Translations under genes and position numbers: made by a program
Assembly (NCBI GenBank): GCA_047630175.1
Contig: JBLHVI010000096.1
Span: 1 to 12,274 of the forward strand
Origin: UBA4582 sp047630175
GTDB taxonomy: Bacteria > Pseudomonadota > Gammaproteobacteria > Pseudomonadales > Azotimanducaceae
Direction: 5' to 3'
Length of the DNA stretch: 12,274 nt
The notes under the pieces: generated by a model
What the model was told of the DNA's origin: nothing
The model's database searches: none
The model's input: only the letters and a program-made list of their open reading frames with translations
Part shown: positions 6,488-12,274 of the stretch, in pieces
How the letters are laid out: the number at the start of each line of letters is the position of its first letter
Numbering within the stretch: the first letter of the stretch is position 1

Positions 6488-7327
6488 CTAGATGCACTGC
6501 CCCATGTCATGAGCTGGACTATCGCAGTGCGGCTTGCCAACAATTACGGCCGGTACGCCTGCTACCGTGACATGCGGCGGCACGCTTTTCATAACAACAC
6601 TGCCAGCGCCTACTTTGGCGCCTTCACCGATTTCAATATTACCAATAATAGACGCGTTCGCGCCGATCAGGACGCCTCTGCGAACTTTTGGATGACGATC
6701 AAAGCTGTCTTTGCCTGTGCCGCCCAAGGTAACGCCGTGCAGAATAGATACATCATCTTCGACGACGGCAGTCTCGCCAATGACTAAGCCCGTGGCATGG
6801 TCGAACATGACACCGCAGCCGATGGTGGCGGCGGGATGTATATCGACGGCAAAGATGTTGGTCATCTGGTTCTGGAGGAAGAAGGCCAATGAATGACGCT
6901 CTTGGCTCCACAACCAGTTGGCGATACGATACACCTGTAATGCTTGAAAGCCTTTGTAGAATAAAAACGGCGTGGAGTAACTGTTGCAGGCAGGATCGCG
7001 TTCGCGCGTGGCTTTGATATCAATTTCGGCGGCGTGAATAATCGTCGGCTCGCTGCTGAAGGCTTCTTCGATAATCTCGCGAATGGCCATGCTGGATACC
7101 ACTGAGCTGTCGAGTTTACTGGCGAGCAAAAAACTGAGGGCGCCTTGCAACGTATCGTGATTAAGCACCGTTGCCTGAAAAAACGTCGCCATGATAGGTT
7201 CAAATTGGGCCCGAGCTTTGACTTCTTGCCGCATGGCCTGCCACAGTGACCCTGCTGCTGCGATTTGTTGAATGTTGCTCTCTTGCGCGAGTTCTGCTTC
7301 GTAGCGACGCTTGATTGCGGTCTTCAT
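6488..7327 (-). CDS. cysE: Serine O-acetyltransferase
   Basis: CysE transfers acetyl from acetyl-CoA to L-serine, giving O-acetylserine, the committed step of cysteine synthesis. It is 279 aa, close to E. coli CysE. An N-terminal helical domain (about 1-150) precedes a left-handed beta-helix of hexapeptide repeats. Visible signature: DIHPAATIG (Asp162), FDHATG (His177, the catalytic histidine by analogy), VIGETAVVEDDVSILHGVTLGGTG and VPAVIVGKP. The chain ends ...HDMGQCI; a terminal isoleucine is the residue CysE uses to dock into CysK, so a cysteine synthase complex is likely. AAGGA just before the ATG supports the start. It converges with the desulfhydrase-family gene, so opposing transcripts probably overlap at their 3' ends. 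Feedback inhibition by cysteine is a family property; no upstream operator is visible. Confidence 0.96.
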   Translation of the reverse strand: MKTAIKRRYEAELAQESNIQQIAAAGSLWQAMRQEVKARAQFEPIMATFFQATVLNHDTLQGALSFLLASKLDSSVVSSMAIREIIEEAFSSEPTIIHAAEIDIKATRERDPACNSYSTPFLFYKGFQALQVYRIANWLWSQERHSLAFFLQNQMTNIFAVDIHPAATIGCGVMFDHATGLVIGETAVVEDDVSILHGVTLGGTGKDSFDRHPKVRRGVLIGANASIIGNIEIGEGAKVGAGSVVMKSVPPHVTVAGVPAVIVGKPHCDSPAHDMGQCI

Positions 7328-7467
7328 AGTCCTTGCTCCCTCATGCTTGGCGCGTGTTTGTTTAGTGAGCCGTCACCGCCGAGTAGTCTCAGCGTTGTTA
7401 TTTAGTTAGTCTTGGGGGTTTGTGGGGCTTTTACAAGTCATTTCTGTGAATACGTGGTGGTTCTCCT

Positions 7468-7517
7468 AGGCCGTTTACGGTCAGGCCCTCGCAGGGGCGG
7501 CCAATAAAAGGTATAAA
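7468..7517 (+). promoter_or_regulatory. Structured leader and possible -10 upstream of nadK
   Basis: CCGTTTACGG (7471-7480) and CCCTCGCAGGG (7486-7496) are two small hairpins, and GGCC at 7469-7472 could instead pair with GGCC at 7499-7502 around them. TATAAA at 7512-7517 is a possible -10 without an obvious -35. Weak, by eye only. Confidence 0.25.
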
Positions 7518-7569
7518 GCGACTTAGGTGGCAGCAAGCCCATCGACGCGTAGTTAAAGGCGGGGAACTT

Positions 7570-8451
7570 ATGAACAAATTTGAGCGAGTAGGGTTAGTGG
7601 CAAGAAGCGGCAGCGAACTGGTGCTGGACTCTCTGCGGAGGGTGCTGACCCTGCTTGAGGCACGCAACATCGACGTGTTTATAGAAGACAAAGCGCGTAA
7701 TCTGCTGCCGGAATTTAAAGGCACCTGCTACACCCAAGCAGAGATGGCGGCCCGCTGCGATCTGGTTATTGCGGTGGGCGGCGATGGTAACATCCTCGGC
7801 GCCGCGCGAAGTTTTGCACCCCATGGCGTGCCGATATTGGGGGTTAATCGCGGTCGGATGGGATTTTTAGCGGATGTGTCACCTGATGATATCGATGTCA
7901 GTATCACGCAGGTGCTGAACGGCGATTACACAATGGAAGAGCATTTTTTGTTAGAGGGTGAAGTCTCGGTAAAAGGCATCAAGGAAGTGCCCTGCGCCCT
8001 CAATGAAGTGTTGATTCACTCGGCGCAGATGCCGCGGATGCTAGAGATTAACCTGTTTATTGACGGCGAGTTTGTCTACACCCAGTACTCTGACGGGTTG
8101 ATTGTTTCATCGCCGACGGGCTCAACGGCTTACGCCTTGTCAGCAGGTGGGCCTATTATGCATCCGAGCTTAGATGCGATTGTACTGGTGCCTATGTTCC
8201 CGCATTCACTCAACAGTCGGCCGCTGGTGATTCCGGGTAATTCTGAAATTAAGATTGTGGTGGGCTCGCATATCGGCACAAATGCGAAGATCAGTTTTGA
8301 TTCGCAGCTGGAATTTGAGATTGAGCCAGGTGAGTCGTTGATTGTGAGTAAGAAGCGAGAGCGCCTGAAGCTTATTCATCCTCCAGGGCACAATTTTTTC
8401 GGGGTGTGTAGGAGTAAATTAGATTGGGCGAGTCGCAAGGGTGACTCTTAG
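7570..8451 (+). CDS. nadK: NAD kinase
   Basis: NAD kinase phosphorylates NAD+ to NADP+ with ATP (or polyphosphate in some species) and is normally essential. The 293 aa equal the gammaproteobacterial length. Visible motifs: GGDGN (70-74, catalytic Asp72), NRGRMGFLAD (93-102), ALNE (143-146, Asn/Glu of the NAD site), the glycine-rich SPTGSTAYALSAGGPI (181-196), and LVPMFPHSLNSRPLVIP. The ATG follows GGGGA at about six bases. It sits alone on the plus strand and converges on mocA with 23 bases between stops. As I recall, in Pseudomonas nadK lies close to rhomboid and DUF2797 genes, as it does here apart from an intervening minus-strand trio. Confidence 0.97.
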   Translation: MNKFERVGLVARSGSELVLDSLRRVLTLLEARNIDVFIEDKARNLLPEFKGTCYTQAEMAARCDLVIAVGGDGNILGAARSFAPHGVPILGVNRGRMGFLADVSPDDIDVSITQVLNGDYTMEEHFLLEGEVSVKGIKEVPCALNEVLIHSAQMPRMLEINLFIDGEFVYTQYSDGLIVSSPTGSTAYALSAGGPIMHPSLDAIVLVPMFPHSLNSRPLVIPGNSEIKIVVGSHIGTNAKISFDSQLEFEIEPGESLIVSKKRERLKLIHPPGHNFFGVCRSKLDWASRKGDS

Positions 8452-8474
8452 GGCTGTTGATTGTTTCTGCTCAT

Positions 8475-9068
8475 CTAGGTCAAATCCGCCGGTCTGTCGA
8501 CGTCGAGCAACACACCATCGTCAGTCACCGCCAGCTTAACCAGATATTCCGGATGTGCATCGATAATCGGCCGGGCACCTCGGTCGCCTGTCAGCAGGGT
8601 AATCGCCCTGAAATAATGCTGGCTGAAGAGCACTGGATGGCCGAATTTAGCGCCCAGACACGGCACGACAATGGGCGCAGGGTTCGTCCCGCGGTTTACT
8701 TCGCTGGCATAGGCATCGAGTATTTGTTTGATCGTGTGGGTTTCCAAAAATGGCATATCCCCTAACATGACTAACGCTGCTTCCCAATCTTGTACCTGAC
8801 CCACACTATTCGCCAAACTGTGGGCCATGCCTTGAGCCGAGTCCGGCGCCAAATAATATCGCACACGGCTGTCATTAATTCCCGCCATCAATTGGGCAGC
8901 AAAGGCTTGATCACCATTGCGTAGCACTACCAGTATCGCTGGCAGGCAGGTTAAGGCTTTGCGGATAGTGGCCTCGAGCAAGGTTTCCCCGGAAAATAAT
9001 AGCGATCTACGTTTGTCACTACCAAAACGTCGACTGTTGCCTGCCGCAAGGATTATGCCGCCGATCAT
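8475..9068 (-). CDS. mocA: MobA-like nucleotidyltransferase (MocA type, molybdenum cofactor cytidylyltransferase)
   Basis: This 197-aa single-domain nucleotidyltransferase has the MocA/MobA fold. MocA adds CMP to molybdopterin to make the MCD cofactor used by xanthine-dehydrogenase-type hydroxylases. Visible motifs: LAAGNSRRFGSDK (7-19), GMAHSL (80-85), LGDMPF (102-107, metal-binding Asp), FGHPVLF (142-148), DRGAR (162-166) and DVDRPADL at the end. GMAHSL departs slightly from the usual GMG/GMS-x-SL form. The ATG lies one base after the bioY stop, with AGGGG about nine bases upstream, so translation is probably coupled. The neighbour xdhC favours MocA over MobA, which serves DMSO-reductase-type enzymes. 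The CTP rather than GTP preference is inferred from context. Confidence 0.85.
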   Translation of the reverse strand: MIGGIILAAGNSRRFGSDKRRSLLFSGETLLEATIRKALTCLPAILVVLRNGDQAFAAQLMAGINDSRVRYYLAPDSAQGMAHSLANSVGQVQDWEAALVMLGDMPFLETHTIKQILDAYASEVNRGTNPAPIVVPCLGAKFGHPVLFSQHYFRAITLLTGDRGARPIIDAHPEYLVKLAVTDDGVLLDVDRPADLT

Positions 9069-9069
9069 A

Positions 9070-9603
9070 TTATTCGACCCCTGGTTTACGCTGCTGTTTC
9101 AGCCAGCTAAAAAGCAACACAATCAGGGCCGCGATTACAGATTTTGCCAACAAACCTGGCAGTAATCCGTACACCACGGAGGCAATGCGGCTAAATTCAA
9201 TGCCATAAACGGCCAGTCCAACTGCGCCCTGTAATAAGAGCAACAATTGGCAGCTGATAAATAGCCGCAGCATAAAACCCATATGCCGGTTTGCGCCCTG
9301 CTCGTAACGCCAGCCCGCCAGCCAACCTGTCGACAGAAAACCGAGTAAGAAGCCTCCAGACGGTGACATGAATGTATCGATGCCGCTGTTATAGTCAGCA
9401 AAAACGGGTAAGCCCAGTATACCTGCTAGCAGATATGCTGCGATGCCTAGCAAACCGGGGAAAGCACCAAGCAACACCGGCATGGTGATGACGACAAGAG
9501 ACTGCAGTGTAATCGGTACAAGCCACTCGCCAGAACCCAGTGTGAATGACAGCGGCCCCAGCGCACACAGCACAGCACACGTGAGTATTGCTTTGGCAAG
9601 CAT
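9070..9603 (-). CDS. bioY: BioY family biotin transporter substrate-binding (S) component
   Basis: BioY is the membrane S component of energy-coupling-factor biotin importers and can act alone in some bacteria. The 177 aa are almost wholly hydrophobic, with about six membrane segments. Family hallmarks: VPITLQSLVV near the N-terminus, GLLGIAAYLLAGILGLPVFA, FMSPSGGFLLGF and a late LLPGLLAKSVIAA segment. The start is uncertain: ATG at 9603 has no good ribosome binding site, and a GTG at 9660 would add 19 residues and overlap the end of xdhC. The frame is open well upstream, but that part lies antiparallel-free within xdhC in another frame and looks non-biological. It sits 37 bases after xdhC and 1 base before mocA. 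No bioM or bioN ATPase or T-component genes are in the window. Other vitamin substrates cannot be excluded. Confidence 0.85.
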   Translation of the reverse strand: MLAKAILTCAVLCALGPLSFTLGSGEWLVPITLQSLVVITMPVLLGAFPGLLGIAAYLLAGILGLPVFADYNSGIDTFMSPSGGFLLGFLSTGWLAGWRYEQGANRHMGFMLRLFISCQLLLLLQGAVGLAVYGIEFSRIASVVYGLLPGLLAKSVIAALIVLLFSWLKQQRKPGVE

Positions 9604-9640
9604 CAGGTAAAAGGGCTTCAGGTGCGTCGATTCCAGTTTT

Positions 9641-10663
9641 TTAACAAAGCGCAGCAACACTCGGCTGCACGCCGTCCGCAATGTCCTGTTGTGAACGAAG
9701 TTGCGTGAGTTGTGCCAATATTGCGACGGCGATTTCGGCGGGGGTTTTGCTGCCGATAGACAGACCGACAGGCGCGTGCAGGCGGTCAATTTCAGTGGCG
9801 GTAAGGTCGAGCTGCAAGAGTCGTTCGCGGCGTTTAACCGATGTGCGCGTAGATCCCATTGCACCGACAAAAAAGGCGTCGGTTTTGAGTGCTTCCATCA
9901 ATCCCATGTCATCAATGCGAGGGTCATGGGTGAGCGCGATAATGGCGGAGAAGGGGTCGTTGGCATAGCGCCTAACAGCATCATCGGGCATCTCACAAAT
10001 CAATTGCACGCCGTCGACGGGCCACTGATCAATGATCTCTTGGCGTGGGTCGCATACCAGCACTTGGTAGTCCAAGGTGCGAGCGATATTCGCGACATAG
10101 ATTGATACCTGTCCGGCGCCGATCAAAAACAACTGATAGCGTGGGCCGTAGGTGTGTGACAGAGTTTTGCTACCCGGTGCTTGGGGTTGACTGAAATCAG
10201 CGTCGATTTGTAGGTGCTTAAAGCGTCGCTGGTCGACCAGCCGCATCTTGCCTGTGTTGATATCTAGCTGGCGCTCAACACAGGCGCGCTGCTGTAGGCG
10301 CTCAACAATATGATTGATGTCGGCAAGATGGCGAGTGTCTGTGAAGGGCTCGATGATGATATGTAACTGGCCGCCGCAAGGCAGGTTGAAGCGTATTTGG
10401 TCGTCGTCGGTGGCGCCATAGATCAACAGAGCAGGTTTGTCAGTGGCAAGCTGGCCCAAGCGTAGTTTTTCCAGTAGGTCGTCTTCGACGCAGCCGCCGG
10501 ACAAAGACCCGGTGAATTCGCCCTTGGTATTGCAGCACAACAACGAGCCCACAGGCCGCGGGGATGAACCCCAAGTTTTAGCGACGGTGCACAGCCAACC
10601 TGTCTGGCCCGCAGCCAGCCATTGGCTGAGTTGTGATAGCACCTGATAATCGGCATTTTCCAT
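9641..10663 (-). CDS. xdhC: XdhC/CoxI family molybdenum hydroxylase maturation protein
   Basis: XdhC-type chaperones bind the molybdenum cofactor, promote its sulfuration and insert it into xanthine-dehydrogenase or CO-dehydrogenase-like enzymes. The 340 aa contain both usual domains. The N-terminal XdhC_CoxI domain has WGSSPRPVGS (31-40), GSLSGGCVE (52-60) and LPCGGQL (94-100, conserved Cys-Gly-Gly). The C-terminal Rossmann domain has LIGAGQVS (180-187, usually GAGHVG), LTHDPRIDD (244-252), FVGAMGSTRT (265-274) and APVGLSIGSKTPAEIAVAI (297-315). It is first in a minus-strand operon with bioY and mocA. The ATG has GGAAG about ten bases upstream. The enzyme it matures is not encoded here. A TATAAT -10 lies 34 bases before the start. 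Confidence 0.93.
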   Translation of the reverse strand: MENADYQVLSQLSQWLAAGQTGWLCTVAKTWGSSPRPVGSLLCCNTKGEFTGSLSGGCVEDDLLEKLRLGQLATDKPALLIYGATDDDQIRFNLPCGGQLHIIIEPFTDTRHLADINHIVERLQQRACVERQLDINTGKMRLVDQRRFKHLQIDADFSQPQAPGSKTLSHTYGPRYQLFLIGAGQVSIYVANIARTLDYQVLVCDPRQEIIDQWPVDGVQLICEMPDDAVRRYANDPFSAIIALTHDPRIDDMGLMEALKTDAFFVGAMGSTRTSVKRRERLLQLDLTATEIDRLHAPVGLSIGSKTPAEIAVAILAQLTQLRSQQDIADGVQPSVAALC

Positions 10664-10696
10664 GAGTTTAGGCTTCCAGCGACGGGGTCGAATGGT

Positions 10697-10736
10697 ATTA
10701 TAGTTTCGGCGATAACTTACAGGTTACAGTTTACAA
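10697..10736 (-). promoter_or_regulatory. Candidate xdhC operon promoter with triple TGTAA repeat
   Basis: On the minus strand a perfect TATAAT (10702-10697) lies 34 bases before the xdhC ATG. The -35 position has no TTGACA-like hexamer; instead three TGTAA units with exact 7-base period cover 10717-10736 (TGTAA-AC-TGTAA-CC-TGTAA read on the minus strand). A strong -10 with a poor -35 and overlapping repeats is typical of activator-dependent promoters. The regulator is unknown. Confidence 0.45.
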
Positions 10737-10765
10737 CTTGCACCCGCTCAGGAAAACCACCCTTT

Positions 10766-10867
10766 ATGACGTCATCATTTATTTTCGCAGCCTTACTGGC
10801 CTTGCATCCACGACGAGCCTCTGCAAAGCCATGCTGTGAGATCGAGGCGGGCAGGTACGGCGAATGA
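10766..10867 (+). CDS. Possible 33-aa leader ORF overlapping the rhomboid gene
   Basis: A short frame runs from ATG at 10766 to TGA at 10865-10867, where the stop overlaps the rhomboid ATG (10864-10866) as ATGA, the classic geometry for translational coupling. AGGA at 10750-10753 lies 12 bases upstream of its start, rather far. The peptide begins MTSSFIFAALLALHPRR, contains an Ala-Ser-Ala and a Cys-Cys pair, and matches no family I know. The ATG is inside a perfect palindrome, ATGACGTCAT (10766-10775). It may be a real leader peptide or a chance frame. Confidence 0.3.
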   Translation: MTSSFIFAALLALHPRRASAKPCCEIEAGRYGE

Positions 10868-11736
10868 TAATGGCGTTGCGTGTGGCGCGCGCTATTGATC
10901 TTGGTCCTTTCTCGATGTACCTGCGCCAGCGAGGCATCAAGCATCGCATCAATGAGGCCGGCGCGCAGCAGGAGCTTTGGGTTGTCAACGCGGCAGATGA
11001 GCCTTTGGTGCGCGACAGCTATGCAGCGCTGCAGCGTGGTGATATTCAGCTTGAAGTTGTCAAGTCAGCGTTGCAACGAACGTCAGTACCCCAGCGGCTG
11101 GTGGATACGATCTGGCGGGTGCCGGTGACGATGGTGTTTATTTTTGTTACGGCACTATTATTTCCCGTGACCTTGGGTGTTGAATCGGGTGAGGTAGGGG
11201 GCTGGTTTCAATGGTTGAATTTTGTGTCTTTTGATCTGCTAGGTGACAGCGTTTTTTTCAACGATTTGACCACAACAATGGCGTCGGGTGAGTTCTGGCG
11301 ACTGCTAACGCCCATGTTCCTGCATTTTGGTGTATTGCATATCGTCTTTAATTTGCTCTGGTTCTGGGAGATTGGTCGCCGTATAGAACTGATGAGTAGT
11401 GGCCTGCGGTTAATGGCGTTAGTGTTGATCAGCTCCCTAGGCTCAAACCTGTTGCAATACTACATGACCGGCCCCGGGTTTTTTGGCGGCATGTCAGGCG
11501 TAGTTTTTGGCTTGCTGGGATACGGCTTAGTGTGGAGTCGCCTCATACCTAGCCGGGACATAGGCCTGCCGAACGCGATCTATGTATTTATGCTGGGGTT
11601 TTTGGTCATCGGCTTTAGCGGTTTGTTCGATATGCTCGGCTTGGGCAGTCTCGCTAACTGGGGTCATCTGGGTGGGCTGGTGGCAGGCGCCAGCGTCGGT
11701 TTGTTGTCGGTCGGGGTGCACAAAGCCAGCGGTTGA
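10864..11736 (+). CDS. Rhomboid family intramembrane serine protease
   Basis: Rhomboids cut membrane proteins within the lipid bilayer. This 290-aa protein has a cytoplasmic N-terminal region (about 1-85) and then about six membrane segments. The active site is visible: GMSG with Ser211 (209-212) and His268 in NWGHLGGLVAG form the Ser-His dyad, and HFGVLHIVFNLLWFW supplies conserved His154, His159 and Asn163. Both dyad residues are intact, so it should be active. Two starts are possible, ATG at 10864 and ATG at 10870; a GGCAGG ends nine bases before the first. It is divergent from xdhC and is followed after 59 bases by the DUF2797 gene on the same strand, a pairing I recall from Pseudomonas. 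The substrate is unknown. Confidence 0.93.
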   Translation: MIMALRVARAIDLGPFSMYLRQRGIKHRINEAGAQQELWVVNAADEPLVRDSYAALQRGDIQLEVVKSALQRTSVPQRLVDTIWRVPVTMVFIFVTALLFPVTLGVESGEVGGWFQWLNFVSFDLLGDSVFFNDLTTTMASGEFWRLLTPMFLHFGVLHIVFNLLWFWEIGRRIELMSSGLRLMALVLISSLGSNLLQYYMTGPGFFGGMSGVVFGLLGYGLVWSRLIPSRDIGLPNAIYVFMLGFLVIGFSGLFDMLGLGSLANWGHLGGLVAGASVGLLSVGVHKASG

Positions 11737-11795
11737 TTATAGAACCGAGCGTTGGAGTGCTATCCGCTGCGGTAATAAACACGTACACTGCCGCG

Positions 11796-12274
11796 ATGCG
11801 TGGATTACTCAGAAAAATGACAGTGACACTCACCGATCCGGTGGGTTATGGGTTGAACTTTGTTGATCAGCCAGACTTCGCGTTGAACCCTTTTGTGGGT
11901 CAACGGCTTACCATCAAGTGGCATGGCTCTATTGAGTGCCAACACTGCGGGCGGAAGACCAAGAAGTCCTTCAGTCAGGGATATTGTTACCCGTGTTCGC
12001 AGCGGTTGGCGCAGTGTGACTTGTGCGTTATGAGCCCGGAGCGTTGTCATTATGATAAGGGCACCTGCCGCGAGCCCGCCTGGGGCGAAGAGTTTTGCAT
12101 GCAGTCGCATATTGTTTATCTGGCGAATTCTACCGGTATTAAAGTGGGAATTACCCGTCCTAGCCAGGTGCCGATTCGTTGGATTGACCAAGGTGCGATT
12201 CAAGCGCTGCCGATTATGCGCGTTGCAAGCCGCCAGCTGTCGGGTTTTGTGGAGGTGATCTACAAGGCACACAT
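11796..12274 (+). CDS. DUF2797 zinc-ribbon protein (3' end beyond window)
   Basis: An open frame of 159 codons runs off the right edge. The sequence matches the DUF2797 family, whose function is not established. Residues 48-91 hold a dense cysteine cluster: C48xxC51, C64xxC67, C74xxC77, Cys84 and Cys91, probably two zinc sites, including KKSFSQGYCYPC. The next part, HIVYLANSTGIKVGITR (105-121), RWIDQGA (128-134) and SGFVEVIYKAH (149-159), has the order and spacing of a GIY-YIG nuclease-like core. The ATG at 11796 begins MRGLLRKM, as I expect for the family, but has no clear ribosome binding site; a GTG at 11756 in frame is an alternative. It follows the rhomboid gene by 59 bases and may be co-transcribed. 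Confidence 0.88.
   Translation, partial: MRGLLRKMTVTLTDPVGYGLNFVDQPDFALNPFVGQRLTIKWHGSIECQHCGRKTKKSFSQGYCYPCSQRLAQCDLCVMSPERCHYDKGTCREPAWGEEFCMQSHIVYLANSTGIKVGITRPSQVPIRWIDQGAIQALPIMRVASRQLSGFVEVIYKAH

Noticed and set aside
6862..7203. Minus-strand 113-codon frame inside cysE
   Set aside because: It is an out-of-frame shadow of cysE; the CysE frame has full family motifs through this stretch.
9604..9870. Upstream extension of the bioY frame to a start at 9870
   Set aside because: The extra ~89 residues overlap the 3' part of xdhC in another frame and are low-complexity, unlike BioY N-termini.
10766..10775. ATGACGTCAT palindrome as an operator
   Set aside because: A single 10-base palindrome is common by chance, and no matching second site or known bacterial regulator supports it.

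Overview
The window looks like ordinary chromosome of a gammaproteobacterium. GC content appears to be around 50%. The tRNA-Val/tRNA-Asp pair, the CysE, NadK and ManC sequence types and the nadK...rhomboid...DUF2797 neighbourhood fit a marine or environmental Gammaproteobacterium; this is inference and I cannot name a genus. No transposase, phage gene, CRISPR array or rRNA is visible.

Layout. (1) 1-2900, plus strand: the last codons of an unidentified gene, then manC (GDP-mannose synthesis) and rfbB (dTDP-glucose 4,6-dehydratase). Both supply nucleotide sugars for surface polysaccharide, and rfbB ends at a strong intrinsic terminator. (2) 2900-3380: a gene-free stretch, then a promoter and the tRNA-Val(TAC)-tRNA-Asp(GTC) pair. 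(3) 3615-5117, minus strand: a secreted lipoprotein metalloprotease with a metzincin zinc motif. A gene-free stretch of about 470 bases follows. (4) 5589-7327: a PLP-dependent D-cysteine desulfhydrase/ACC deaminase-family gene (plus) convergent with cysE (minus), only five bases apart. One gene probably breaks down a cysteine-like amino acid; the other commits serine to cysteine synthesis. (5) 7570-8451, plus: nadK. (6) 8475-10663, minus: xdhC-bioY-mocA, a tight operon that pairs two molybdenum-hydroxylase maturation genes with a BioY-type biotin transporter component. (7) 10766-12274, plus: a possible 33-codon leader ORF overlapping a rhomboid protease, then a DUF2797 zinc-ribbon protein cut by the window end.

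Points most worth a second look: the GIY-YIG-like core in the DUF2797 protein; bioY placed between xdhC and mocA; the N-terminally short desulfhydrase with a changed SNH motif; a patch of C-ending codons that crosses from manC into rfbB; and small repeat structures in front of manC and xdhC and in the 5.3 kb gap. I found no clear evidence of a wholly new multi-gene system.
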